Of a stretch of 34,056 bases of DNA, positions 20,707-28,774 are shown piece by piece. Position 1 is the first letter of the stretch. Each line of letters opens with the position of its first letter. The notes under the pieces were generated by a model. It saw only the letters and a program-made list of their open reading frames with translations, searched no databases and was not told the DNA's origin. The translations under genes were made by a program, and so were the position numbers. This DNA comes from PVC group bacterium (GTDB lineage: Bacteria; Verrucomicrobiota; Verrucomicrobiia; Chthoniobacterales; SZAS-18): assembly GCA_903642295.1 (NCBI GenBank), contig CAHJWO010000008.1, positions 1-34,056 on the forward strand, read 5' to 3'.

Positions 20707-21261
20707 ATGAAATTTGTCCTTGCCATGACCGGGGCCAGCGGGTCGATCTACATGCAGCGGCTCCTGGCGCGCCTGGATGCGCGGGCGCACGAAATCCATC
20801 TCGTCCTGAGCAATCACGCCCGGCAGGTGGCGGCGTCCGAGTTGCCCGACCACAAACTCAGCGTGCCCGAGGGCGTCCACCTGCACGATGAGCGCAGCAT
20901 GTACGTGCCGTTCACCAGCGGCTCGACCCACTTCGATGCGATGGCCGTCGTGCCGTGCTCGATGGGCACGCTGGCGCGGATCGCCGCCGGGACGAGCGAC
21001 AACAACATCCTGCGCGCCGCCGACGTGTTCCTCAAGGAACGCCGCAAGCTCATTCTCGTGCCCCGCGAGACGCCGTGGAATCTGATCCAAGCGCGCAACG
21101 TGGTGACCGTGATCGAGGCCGGGGCGCTGATCCTGCCAGCCGTGCCGTCGTTTTATGGCCGGCCCGATTCCGTGGAGGCCGTCGCGGACACGGTGGTGTT
21201 CCGCATCCTCGACCACCTCGGCCTGCCCGCGCCGGAAGCCCCTCGCTGGCAAGAGGATTGA
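20707..21261 (+). CDS. ubiX: Flavin prenyltransferase UbiX
   Basis: UbiX joins dimethylallyl phosphate to FMN, making the prenylated flavin that UbiD-type decarboxylases need. The 184-residue product shows the whole family pattern: FVLAMTGASGSIYMQRLLAR (the GASG FMN loop), HLVLSNHARQVAASE, the VVPCSMGTLARIAAGTSDNN core, and RRKLILVPRETPWNLIQARN. The length is normal. The ATG at 20707 lies 15 bases after the end of the broken toxin gene. The gene is alone here. No ubiD is in the window, so the decarboxylase partner, for example in menaquinone or ubiquinone synthesis, must be elsewhere. Confidence 0.95.
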   Translation: MKFVLAMTGASGSIYMQRLLARLDARAHEIHLVLSNHARQVAASELPDHKLSVPEGVHLHDERSMYVPFTSGSTHFDAMAVVPCSMGTLARIAAGTSDNNILRAADVFLKERRKLILVPRETPWNLIQARNVVTVIEAGALILPAVPSFYGRPDSVEAVADTVVFRILDHLGLPAPEAPRWQED

Positions 21262-21285
21262 TCGTCTCTCAGGGAACGCTGCCGC

Positions 21286-22110
21286 TCAGGACTTACGGCG
21301 GCGGCGCATGATCGTCAGAGCCGTGCCGCCGAGCGCCGCCAGGACGCAGATGGAAGGCTCCGGCACCACCTGCATGTTGTTGAAGAACAGGTTGTTCTGG
21401 CTGCTGCCGTCCCCCGTGTTGGAATTGTACAAGGTGAACGAAGAGAGGCCGCTGGTCGTGAGCGTTTCGGTGAACGAGTTCGTGGCAGCCGTGCCGCCCG
21501 TGGCGGACGTGCGCGTCAGGGTTAATTGCGCGGCGGTGGCCTTTTGTTGCAGATACGAAAGGAAGAAGACAGAGTCCGAGTAGTAGGCAAATCCTGTGTT
21601 GGTTGGCCCCCCGGCTCCATTCTGATAATAATATCCGTCCGTCCCGGTACCCGCTTGACCCACGTTGAAGTTGAATACCTGGGTGCCGCCGCTGAGCAAA
21701 TTGATCCCCTTGTCGCCATTACGGAAGTTGACCGCCAGCTGGATCGAAAAAGTTTGTCCCAAGGACAACGCGCCGCCGGCAAACGTCCGGGAGGCGTTGG
21801 CAAAGGCCGCGCCCGGGTTGGCATAAATGCCAAACGATTTTCCGACCGTATTGATGTTTCCCGTCCCGGCCGTCGAATCGCCCAGAAAATACCCGGCGAA
21901 GACCGTGGTGCCGTTATTGTTGTTGTTGGTCAGATCCCACGCGCCGAAGCCGGTCCCGCCGTTGGAGCCGTTGGTCCAGTTGGTGTAATTCGCGGCGTTG
22001 TCCACCCCGAGCATGGCGGCTTTCGCGGGCGTGGCGCAGGTGAGGGCGGCAAGGACGAACAGGCCCGATGCAACGCGCATCGCAAGCGAGCGGAATTTCA
22101 GAGTGGTCAT
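21286..22110 (-). CDS. PEP-CTERM sorting-domain surface protein
   Basis: This 274-residue exported protein has a Sec signal peptide (MRVASGLFVLAALTCATPAK, then AAM) and a long Gly/Asn/Thr-rich body that looks all-beta (NNNNNGTTVFAGYFLGDS, LSLGQTFSIQLAVNFRNGDK). It ends in a PEP-CTERM signal: the VPEP motif, a hydrophobic stretch (SICVLAALGGTALTIM) and a basic tail (RRRRKS). Such tails are recognised by exosortase, which cleaves near PEP and attaches the protein to the surface or extracellular polysaccharide. No exosortase gene is in the window. The function of the body is unknown. It faces ubiX tail-to-tail across 24 bases. Confidence 0.85.
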   Translation of the reverse strand: MTTLKFRSLAMRVASGLFVLAALTCATPAKAAMLGVDNAANYTNWTNGSNGGTGFGAWDLTNNNNNGTTVFAGYFLGDSTAGTGNINTVGKSFGIYANPGAAFANASRTFAGGALSLGQTFSIQLAVNFRNGDKGINLLSGGTQVFNFNVGQAGTGTDGYYYQNGAGGPTNTGFAYYSDSVFFLSYLQQKATAAQLTLTRTSATGGTAATNSFTETLTTSGLSSFTLYNSNTGDGSSQNNLFFNNMQVVPEPSICVLAALGGTALTIMRRRRKS

Positions 22111-22254
22111 TGGGGAGGGAATTATTGAAGCGCACCAGAGGGCGTCCGCTTGGGGGTAGGCGAGCGATGTTATCGAATTTCGGCAGGCGGGTCAACGGAA
22201 TTTCGCCCCGTCCCGGGCGTCCCGATAAATTCCCGCCGCGATCCCGGCTGCAAG

Positions 22255-23367
22255 TCAACCCAACAACGCCGAAATGGCTTCCCACGTCGCCTGGATCGGG
22301 GCGTCCAGCGGGGCGCCGCCCTTGAGCACGGTGTCGGCGTCCTTGAGGCCGTGGCCCGTGACAGTGCAGACGATCACGCCCTCGTCCGGGAACTGCCGCA
22401 GCGGGCACGGGGCGCAGACCTCGGACGCCGGTTGGCCGTGGCGGGTGCATTTGAGCAGTCCCGCGACGCTGGCCGCGCTGGCGGGCTCCACGAAGATGCC
22501 CTCGTTCGCGGCCAGCCAGCGTTGCGCGGAAAGGATTTCCTCGTCGGTGACGATGTCCACCGTGCCGTGCGAATCGCGGACGGCGGCGGTGGCCATTTCC
22601 CAGCTCGCCGGATTGCCGATGCGGATGGCGCTGGCGACGGTCTCCGGCTGCTCGACCACTTTTCCGTGAAAGATCGGGGCCGCGCCCGCCGCCTGAAATC
22701 CAACCATGCGGGGCAATTTGGTCGAACGGCCCAGCGCGTGAAACTCGTTGTACCCGCGCCAGTAGGCCGAGATGTTCCCGGCGTTGCCGACGGGCAGGAA
22801 GTGGGCGTCGGGCGCTTCGCCGAGGTCTTCGATGATCTCGAACGCCGCCGTCTTCTGGCCTTCGATGCGGTGCGGGTTGATCGAATTGACCACCGCCACG
22901 GGCGCGCCGGAATCGGCGGCCTGGCGCACGAGACGCAGGGCATCGTCGAAGTTGCCGTCGATGGTCACGCATCGTGCGCCGTGGACCATGCCTTGCACCA
23001 GCTTGCCCAGCGCAATCTTGCCCGCCGGGAGCAACACGTAGCAGGCGATTCCCGCCCGGGCGGCATAGGCCGCCGCCGAGGCCGACGTGTTGCCTGTGGA
23101 GGCGCAGATCACCGCCTTGGCACCTGCCTCGAGGGCTTTGGAAATGGCTACCGTCATCCCCCGGTCCTTGAACGAGCCGGTGGGGTTGAGCCCCTCATAT
23201 TTCAGGAACACCCGGCAGCCGCGCCCCACGATCTGGCTCAGGCGCGGGGAATGGATCAGCGGCGTGGAGCCTTCGTTGAGCGAGACGACGGGGGTGGCGT
23301 CCGTGACAGGCAGGAATGGCCGCCAGCGGGCGATCACGCCGCGGTCGTTGAGAAAGGAACGGTCCAT
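22255..23367 (-). CDS. thrC: Threonine synthase
   Basis: This 370-residue PLP enzyme converts O-phosphohomoserine to threonine. The PLP lysine lies in LNPTGSFKDRG (residue 67), preceded by LNEGSTPLIHSPRL and followed by ICASTGNTSASAAAYAARAG, which binds the cofactor ring. PVGNAGNISAYWRGYNEF is the phosphate-binding loop, and GIFVEPASAASVAGLLK completes the fold. The short length without an N-terminal extension matches the type I ThrC of many bacteria. The ATG at 23367 is preferred, with GGAG about 14 bases upstream. A TTG at 23388 is an alternative. The C-terminus has an extra CxxC (EVCAPCPLRQFPDE), possibly structural. No hom or thrB is adjacent. Confidence 0.95.
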   Translation of the reverse strand: MDRSFLNDRGVIARWRPFLPVTDATPVVSLNEGSTPLIHSPRLSQIVGRGCRVFLKYEGLNPTGSFKDRGMTVAISKALEAGAKAVICASTGNTSASAAAYAARAGIACYVLLPAGKIALGKLVQGMVHGARCVTIDGNFDDALRLVRQAADSGAPVAVVNSINPHRIEGQKTAAFEIIEDLGEAPDAHFLPVGNAGNISAYWRGYNEFHALGRSTKLPRMVGFQAAGAAPIFHGKVVEQPETVASAIRIGNPASWEMATAAVRDSHGTVDIVTDEEILSAQRWLAANEGIFVEPASAASVAGLLKCTRHGQPASEVCAPCPLRQFPDEGVIVCTVTGHGLKDADTVLKGGAPLDAPIQATWEAISALLG

Positions 23368-23448
23368 ACGGGCAGGGAAACGCTCCAAGGTACGGGCAAG
23401 GAGGGGCGATACTCAAGGCGATTGAGTGATCGTCCTGATTTCAGGCCC

Positions 23449-23548
23449 GGTGGATGGCGACCTCCGGACGCCGTAATCCACGGACAAAAAGGGCGAGCTT
23501 ACCCCGAAAATAGGCGGTTCCAACGGCGCCCGGAGGTCGCCATCCACC
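23449..23548. repeat. MITE-like element (family A), second copy
   Basis: The arms GGTGGATGGCGACCTCCGGA-CGCCG and their inverse (to 23,548) match over 25 bases with one mismatch. They are homologous to the core arms of the element at 20,458-20,619. The interior differs, with no similarity seen beyond the arms. It lies in the gap between thrC and the DUF2934 gene. Together the two copies show a dispersed family in this genome. Confidence 0.75.
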
Positions 23549-23556
23549 TTCGCCCT

Positions 23557-23589
23557 CCCTCGTTCCCAAGCACCACTTCGGAACGAGGG
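23557..23589 (-). terminator. Hairpin downstream of the DUF2934 gene
   Basis: A perfect 10-base-pair stem (CCCTCGTTCC with GGAACGAGGG) and a 13-base loop lie about 30 bases past the stop of the gene at 23,620-24,018. No T-run follows, so termination by this hairpin is plausible but unproven. Confidence 0.5.
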
Positions 23590-23619
23590 AAACGAGGGGA
23601 GGGAAACCGAAAAAATTAC

Positions 23620-24018
23620 TTACCTTTTGGCGGGAGCCTTGGGTGTTTTCGCGGCCACTGGCTTGGCCGTCGCTTTGGGAACCGGTTCGGCCTTGGCAGT
23701 GCGCGGTGAGCCTGTCTTTTTAGTCGCCGGTTTTGCGACCGCCGGAGCCTCCGGCGTCGGGAGAAGCCGGGCCGCCGGTTTCTTGGCCGGGACGACTTTC
23801 GGCGCGGGCTTTTTCGCCGGGACTATGGCGGCTGCCGGAGCTTTGGCGGTCTTTCCCACGGCCTTCTTCGGAGCCTTGGCGGCGAGGCGTTCCTTGACGA
23901 TGGCCTCGGCTTGCACCCAGAACTTTCTTTCCATGTGGGCCGGGTGCCCGGCTTTTTCGCTGAGCAAATACGCTTCGAGGCGAATCAATTCTTCGACGGT
24001 GTGTCCTGTTCCCTTCAT
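23620..24018 (-). CDS. DUF2934-type protein with histone-H1-like basic tail
   Basis: The first 45 residues of this 132-residue protein form a small folded domain resembling DUF2934 (EELIRLEAYLLSEKAGHPAH, FWVQAEAIVKERL). The remaining two thirds is a low-complexity Ala/Lys/Pro tail (KKPAPKVVPAKKPAARLLP, TAKAEPVPKATAKPVAAKT), like bacterial histone-H1 or AlgP-type proteins. A tail of this kind could bind DNA or other polyanions. The start is taken at the ATG 24018. The frame is open to 24,135, but the extra sequence contains a palindromic repeat. It is alone between thrC and the MMPL operon. The role in nucleoid organisation is an inference. Confidence 0.7.
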   Translation of the reverse strand: MKGTGHTVEELIRLEAYLLSEKAGHPAHMERKFWVQAEAIVKERLAAKAPKKAVGKTAKAPAAAIVPAKKPAPKVVPAKKPAARLLPTPEAPAVAKPATKKTGSPRTAKAEPVPKATAKPVAAKTPKAPAKR

Positions 24019-24047
24019 TTTTCGCACGGTAATTACGTTTTCCTGCT

Positions 24048-24089
24048 CTGGTGGACGAACGCCTGCGGCGTTCTGATAAAATCCACCAG
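24048..24089. repeat. Nested palindromic repeat (CTGGTGGA / GAACGCC type)
   Basis: CTGGTGGA (24048-24055) and TCCACCAG (24082-24089) enclose GAACGCC/GGCGTTC (24057-24073). This two-tier palindrome sits about 30 bases before the DUF2934 gene. It looks like a dispersed intergenic repeat unit, but no second copy is in the window. Confidence 0.5.
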
Positions 24090-24219
24090 TTTTTATGGCG
24101 GGAATCGTGAAAAGGGGCACGATCCGGCCAACCAAACGCGCTTATCCTCTACGGGTTACTCCCGTGTCCAGCGAAAAGTGTCCTCCCGGAGCCGGTCGAG
24201 AAATGTGCCCCGCCCCGCG

Positions 24220-26673
24220 CTACTCCCCCGACCGCACCCGACGCACGAAAATCCGGTAGCTTGCCTCGCACAGCACCAGCACGAAGCCGATGACCATCGT
24301 CACCGTCAGACAGATGTCCTTGAGCGCCTCCACCTTGCTAAAACTCAACACCGAGAAACTCAGCAGGGCCGTGGACGCCGCCAGCAAGACCGCCCGCCGC
24401 GTGGAATGCGGCAACTCGCCCGGACTGCCGAGAAAAATCGAGTAATCGCTCGCCAGACAGAAACCCAGCAGCAGCGCCACGACGTGCAGCAGGCCCAGCG
24501 GCTGGCCCAGGAAGCCCAGGATCGCCACGGCGAGCAGGATACTCACCGCCGGGATGACGAGCATGAACAACGCGCGCCGCCAACCATAAATCAGTAGGAC
24601 CGCCACCGCGATGATCCCGAGGCCGAGCCCACCCCGTTCGAGCGCGGTGACCCGGTATCGTTTCAGCGCGCCGTTGAGGGTTTCCACCTGGTCGATGGGC
24701 GCGTTCGGCGCGGCGAGCGTGCCCGGCGGCAATTTGCGGTAGAGCGAATCGGTGATGCGCGTGGCCACCCAGGCGGCACCGGGCTGCTCCTCGTTCCAGA
24801 GGTTTTGCAACGGCAGCGGCAGCACGTCGCGCAAGCCGGTGAGCAGCTGCGCCGGGGCGGGAGGGCGGTCCGGTGGTGCGCCGTTCGGCTCCTGCCACCG
24901 CGCGTAATCCTCGAAAAACGGGGCAAAGGCGTCGGCGTTGAAATCCTTGCCCAAGGCGGTTCGCAACGTGTCGGGAAACCCGGGATAAGCCCGGGTGAAA
25001 GCCCGGCACCGTTCGATCTGGACCGCCGTGGGCACGAGTTTGCCCAGATTGATGAATCGGTCGGCCGGAGCGGTGGACGCCGCCGACAGCTTCGCGTTGA
25101 GGGCGGCCACATTGGCCAGCGCATCGTCCAGCGTGCCGCCCGAGGTCAGGACGATGTGCTGGGTCTTCGACTGGCCGAACAACCCGCGCAGGAACGTCTG
25201 CTCGTCCTGCAATTCGGGGGACATCACGGCGAGCGAACTCACGTCGTCGCTCCACCGGACGTGGGCTGCCGCTACCAGGCCGCCCGCCGCCAGCAGCCCC
25301 GCCAACGCGAGCCCGGGGAATTTCGCGCCGCCGAGAAAAAGCCGGCGCCCGGAGGTCGGGCCGACGTAGGTCTCGGGTTTCGGAGCGGGAATCCACGGCA
25401 GGTAGAAAAAATCCAGACCCAGCGCGAAAAGGAGGCCGAGCGCCACGGCCACGCCCATCTGCTGGAGCATGGGCAGGTTCGTCAACGTCATGAAGACGAA
25501 ACCGCCGACGCTGGTCAGACACCCGGCGATCAGCGGCAGACGGATTTCCCGCAACGCCTGCCCCATCCCGCCGCCCGCGCTCTGCCGCGCATGGCTGAAC
25601 GCGTAAATGCCGTAGTCCAGCGCCACGCCGACCAGCACCGTCGTGAAAATGATGGCGACGCTGTGGACCCGGTCGAACAGCGCGAAGCACACCACCAGCG
25701 ACCAGATTGTCGCCGTCAGGATCGGCAGCAGCAGGTACACGAAGACGGACACCCGCCGGAACGCCACGAACAACAACACGCACGATAAAACGAGCGAGAT
25801 GTTCGTCAGCAGCCCGATCTCATGTTCCGAACGTTCGGTGACCTCGGCGGCCAGCTTGTTAGCGCCCGTGTAGCGCAACGCCAGCCCGCGCCCGAACCGG
25901 GTTCGCGCCGATTCCAGCGCGTGCTCCACCGCTGCGAAAACGGGTTTCTGCCCGGCGGCGGCCAGCGGCGATTCTTTGATTTCCGCCTGCATCAACGCAT
26001 AGCGCACGTGGTTGGGCCCGGTGGTGGCCAACCCGCCGCCCGCCGCGTCGCTCGCGGTGGTTTTGTCCTCGTCTCCGAATACCGTCAGCAGCGCGGGGAT
26101 GAGCAGGAGCGGATCGCTCGGCAACCGGTCCTGATAGGCCAGAGCTTCGGAGGTGTTCTGGAACGTCTGCAAATCCGCTGCCGCCGTGGTGGCCAGCCAC
26201 CCATCATCGGGGCCGCCGACTTGAACGCCCTTTTCCTTGCGCCAGCGTCCTTCCATCGTCTCGAACCAGACCGGCAGCCGCAACGACAGCCGCCGCTCGA
26301 AAAACCACGCCTGGAGCCGGTCCTTGTCGTTGCCCTTCATCCCGGTGAACACGCCGCTGAACGCCGGGCTCGCCGCCAACTCGGCGGCCATCAGCGCGGC
26401 GGCATCGGTCGGCGGTTTTTCGGGATGGTCCGGGTCGGACAGGGCGAACAGCAGCGTCTTGCCCAGCCGACCGCTGGCCGTCTGGCGCGCGAGCCGGATG
26501 GTGGGGTCCAGTTCGTCACGCGGCAGCAGTTCCAGCGGGTCCGTGCTGATGCGATTGCCCGCCCCCTGCACGCCGAACAGCACCGCCGCCCCCAAGAGCA
26601 GCAAGACGAGCAAAGCCAGGGTGGCCCGCCAGGGCGCGACGGGATGCGGCTTGGAAGTGGGAACGGAGGGCAT
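24220..26673 (-). CDS. MMPL/RND-superfamily exporter
   Basis: This inner-membrane transporter of about 817 residues is of the MMPL branch of the RND superfamily, which moves lipids and other hydrophobic acyl products. TM1 is ATLALLVLLLLGAAVLFGVQ, followed by a large periplasmic loop. TM2-6 contain the family motif GVALDYGIYAFSHA, a second loop follows, and TM8-12 contain the matching FCLASDYSIFLGSP. The duplicated D-Y pair in both halves is the usual proton-relay signature. The ATG at 26673 is chosen over a GTG at 26694, with AAAAGG just upstream. It follows a LolA-like carrier and a dehydratase on the same strand, the grouping seen in aryl-polyene clusters. A hopanoid-exporter (HpnN-like) role is the main alternative. 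The product is unknown. Confidence 0.88.
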   Translation of the reverse strand: MPSVPTSKPHPVAPWRATLALLVLLLLGAAVLFGVQGAGNRISTDPLELLPRDELDPTIRLARQTASGRLGKTLLFALSDPDHPEKPPTDAAALMAAELAASPAFSGVFTGMKGNDKDRLQAWFFERRLSLRLPVWFETMEGRWRKEKGVQVGGPDDGWLATTAAADLQTFQNTSEALAYQDRLPSDPLLLIPALLTVFGDEDKTTASDAAGGGLATTGPNHVRYALMQAEIKESPLAAAGQKPVFAAVEHALESARTRFGRGLALRYTGANKLAAEVTERSEHEIGLLTNISLVLSCVLLFVAFRRVSVFVYLLLPILTATIWSLVVCFALFDRVHSVAIIFTTVLVGVALDYGIYAFSHARQSAGGGMGQALREIRLPLIAGCLTSVGGFVFMTLTNLPMLQQMGVAVALGLLFALGLDFFYLPWIPAPKPETYVGPTSGRRLFLGGAKFPGLALAGLLAAGGLVAAAHVRWSDDVSSLAVMSPELQDEQTFLRGLFGQSKTQHIVLTSGGTLDDALANVAALNAKLSAASTAPADRFINLGKLVPTAVQIERCRAFTRAYPGFPDTLRTALGKDFNADAFAPFFEDYARWQEPNGAPPDRPPAPAQLLTGLRDVLPLPLQNLWNEEQPGAAWVATRITDSLYRKLPPGTLAAPNAPIDQVETLNGALKRYRVTALERGGLGLGIIAVAVLLIYGWRRALFMLVIPAVSILLAVAILGFLGQPLGLLHVVALLLGFCLASDYSIFLGSPGELPHSTRRAVLLAASTALLSFSVLSFSKVEALKDICLTVTMVIGFVLVLCEASYRIFVRRVRSGE

Positions 26674-26704
26674 TTGAATGTGAAACCTTTTCACTCTTCT
26701 ACTC

Positions 26705-26868
26705 TGTCATCCTGAGCGGAGCGAGGCACGAGCGCAGTCGAAGGACCTTCCGGCCCGCGGCAGCGGAACGTCGATGGTTTATCCCGTGCTGCTTCCCCGG
26801 GGCAGCCTTGCCTCCGGCGGCAGAAGGTTCTTCGACTGCGCTCGTGCCTCGCTCCGCTCAGGATGACA
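26705..26868. repeat. Inverted-repeat element (family B), full copy 2
   Basis: The arms at 26705-26749 and 26824-26868 (TGTCATCCTGAGCGGAGCG ... CGAAGGACCTT and its inverse) match over 45 bases with one mismatch. They are nearly identical to those of the copy at 14,190-14,372, although the 74-base interiors are unrelated. Conserved arms with a variable centre suggest that the arms are what is maintained or mobilised. The element lies in the leader of the MMPL gene, 31 bases before its start, inside what would otherwise be one operon. Confidence 0.85.
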
Positions 26869-26949
26869 GAAAGAGAAAACCGTCGACTCTTAGAGAAGCG
26901 GGGACGGCTTAAGTAGGACGGGAGATATTTCGGGGTAAGTAAAATGCTT

Positions 26950-27029
26950 TTCTGCCTTCTGCCTTCTGCCTTCTGCCTTCTGCCTTCTGCCTTCTGCCTT
27001 CTGCCTTCTGCCTTCCGCCTTCTGCCTTC
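26950..27029. repeat. Tandem repeat of a 7-base unit, 11 copies
   Basis: TTCTGCC is repeated eleven times (26950-27026, the tenth copy TTCCGCC), followed by a partial unit. It lies just past the stop of the LolA-like gene and 280-350 bases before the MMPL start. With family-B copy 2 it fills the 360-base gap 26,674-27,033, which has no gene. A 7-base unit near an operon junction is a candidate for slippage-driven length variation. Confidence 0.95.
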
Positions 27030-27033
27030 CTGC

Positions 27034-27747
27034 TTAGCCCTGCCCCCGGAAATATTTCTGCACTTCCTCGGGGGTATACTTCGGATGGCGCACCACCCGC
27101 CCGAACTCCAGCGCGCGCGACTCGCTGTTGGGCAGCAGGTTTTCGAGCTTGGAAATGTTCCGCCCGTTGCCGCTGACGACCACCCGGCCCACGCGTTTGG
27201 CGAGACCGGCGTCGTGGGACACCAGGCCCATCTGCCAGACCTGCGCTGTGCCGTTGAAGTAAACGTCGGCGTACTGGAAAAGCTTGTCCGCGTTGCCGCG
27301 CAGGAGGTTCAGGTAGAGGTCCGTCAGGGTGGCGACCTCCGGGTGGTCGGCGACCGTCACCTGCCGCTCGTGGCCGTCGGGTTGGCGGTCGATGAGGCCC
27401 TTATCGTCCACGATGATGACGTGCGGTTTGGCGCTTTCGTAGGACAGGCTCAGGCCGTGTTCCCGGCTGGAGCGCAGGCTGCCGGTCTGGCGCAGCGGAT
27501 TCTTGGAGATGGCAAAGGTGCGGACCTCCGTGAACGGCATCGACTCCGCCTCATCGTGTGCCAGCCGGTGGAAAACCTTCCGCAACGTGAACGGCAGCTT
27601 GCCGGGCGGCACCTGGTTGGCGGGAGCAAATAGCGCGTCGGTCGCAGCGGCGGTGGGGGCGGGGGCGGGGCTCTGGGCGTGGGCGGACGGGAGGCAGGCA
27701 CACGCGGCGCACAGGGCAAGCGCGAGGGCGTTTAACGGTTTGGTCAT
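27034..27747 (-). CDS. LolA-like outer-membrane lipoprotein carrier
   Basis: This 237-residue periplasmic protein has a Sec signal peptide ([20 protein letters not shown], cleaved near SAHAQ). The body resembles the LolA-related proteins that accompany MMPL exporters: [40 protein letters not shown], and a C-terminal beta region ([20 protein letters not shown]). LolA-type half-barrels ferry lipidated cargo across the periplasm. The ATG at 27747 is used, as a GTG at 27768 would only lengthen the signal peptide. It lies between a dehydratase gene (57 bases upstream) and the MMPL gene, the three forming a probable export set. Its stop codon borders the tandem repeat. Confidence 0.75.
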   Translation of the reverse strand: MTKPLNALALALCAACACLPSAHAQSPAPAPTAAATDALFAPANQVPPGKLPFTLRKVFHRLAHDEAESMPFTEVRTFAISKNPLRQTGSLRSSREHGLSLSYESAKPHVIIVDDKGLIDRQPDGHERQVTVADHPEVATLTDLYLNLLRGNADKLFQYADVYFNGTAQVWQMGLVSHDAGLAKRVGRVVVSGNGRNISKLENLLPNSESRALEFGRVVRHPKYTPEEVQKYFRGQG

Positions 27748-27804
27748 TTCGCTGATTCGTGGAAACACCCGCGCGAAGTCGGGGCATCGCGCGGTCCGGG
27801 ACAG

Positions 27805-28155
27805 TTACCCTTCCTGGCCGGGAATCAAGGCCGAAGCGTGGACGCCCGCCTCCGAGCGGAGGGTTCCCAGGAGCCGTCCGCCGCTCTTGGGCACCACCGA
27901 AAGTTCCACCCGCGCGCCCGGCAGGATGACCACGTGGAACTTGACGTTGAGCAGTGCCACCGCCCCGAGCGGACGCCCCAGAAATCGCTCCGCTCCGGCC
28001 AGCAGCCAACCCAGCGCCACCACGCCGGGCAGGATCGGATGCCCGGGGAAATGGCCCTCGAAAAAAGGGAGGTCCGTGGGCACCTCGAAGGTCCAGGTCA
28101 GGCCCTCGGCAGTGAGGACTTCGGATGCGAGGGGGGGGACCGGGGATGCGGGCAC
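27805..28155 (-). CDS. FabZ/ApeI-like hot-dog 3-hydroxyacyl-ACP dehydratase
   Basis: This 116-residue hot-dog-fold protein has the FabZ signature FFEGHFPGHPILPGVVALGW, including the catalytic histidine of GHFP. The partner acidic residue of FabZ, usually in a long central helix, is not obvious (LLAGAERFLGRPLG). This resembles the divergent dehydratase-like proteins of aryl-polyene and related clusters. A GTG at 28155 is the only reasonable start. It heads a run with the LolA-like and MMPL genes and diverges from the OsmC gene by 66 bases. The reaction would be dehydration of a 3-hydroxyacyl chain on a carrier protein, but no carrier, ketosynthase or ketoreductase is in the window. Confidence 0.78.
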   Translation of the reverse strand: MPASPVPPLASEVLTAEGLTWTFEVPTDLPFFEGHFPGHPILPGVVALGWLLAGAERFLGRPLGAVALLNVKFHVVILPGARVELSVVPKSGGRLLGTLRSEAGVHASALIPGQEG

Positions 28156-28221
28156 CGGGCAACGTTCTCAGAAAAATTTTCCCCGCGCACGGGAATTTGC
28201 TAGGCTGTGCGTACCCGCACC

Positions 28222-28719
28222 ATGCAACCGGACCCTGCCACCGTCGCCACCCCGCCCATCCACCGCTACCGCGCCCGGTGCTCCTGGCAAGGTTCGACGG
28301 GCGTCGGCTACGCGCACTATCGCCGCGAGCACACCGTCAGCGTGCCACCGGCGGTCGGGGAGCTGAATCTTTCCGCCGATCCGGCCTTCCGGGGTGACCC
28401 GTCGCGGATGAATCCCGAGCAACTGCTCGTGTTGGCGGCATCGTCGTGCCAACTGCTTTCCTTCCTGGCGGTGGCGGCGCGCGCCCGGCTGGACGTGGTG
28501 TCCTACGAGGACGATGCCGAAGCGGACATGCCCGAGGACGAGCGGCCCATTCGGATCAAGACGATCCGCCTGCGTCCGCGCATCGGGTTGGTTCCGGGCA
28601 AGGCCGACGAGGCGCGCGTCCGTCAGTTGGTCGAACTGGCGCACCACGAATGCTACGTCGCCAACAGCCTGAAAACGGAGGTCACCGTGGAGCCGACGAT
28701 TGAGTGGTCAGGGCGATGA
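28222..28719 (+). CDS. OsmC-family peroxiredoxin-like protein
   Basis: This 165-residue protein is of the OsmC/Ohr superfamily, thiol peroxidases that reduce organic hydroperoxides. The two conserved cysteines are in place: AASSCQLLSFLAVAARA and LAHHECYVANSLKTEV. The N-terminal strand region (YRARCSWQGSTGVGYAHYRR) and the E-Q-L-L-V-L-A-A-S-S-C helix are typical. It looks closer to OsmC than to Ohr because of the VANSLKTEV ending. The ATG at 28222 is preferred over a GTG at 28207. It diverges from the dehydratase gene. No OhrR-like regulator is adjacent. Confidence 0.88.
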   Translation: MQPDPATVATPPIHRYRARCSWQGSTGVGYAHYRREHTVSVPPAVGELNLSADPAFRGDPSRMNPEQLLVLAASSCQLLSFLAVAARARLDVVSYEDDAEADMPEDERPIRIKTIRLRPRIGLVPGKADEARVRQLVELAHHECYVANSLKTEVTVEPTIEWSGR

Positions 28720-28774
28720 CAGATTGGCTCGGTATGTTATCTTTTCGTCTGGATGCCGGAGCAAGGAATTGAAA

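Noticed and set aside
26950-27029. CRISPR-like array
   Set aside because: The unit is 7 bases with no spacers, so it is a simple tandem repeat. No cas genes are present.
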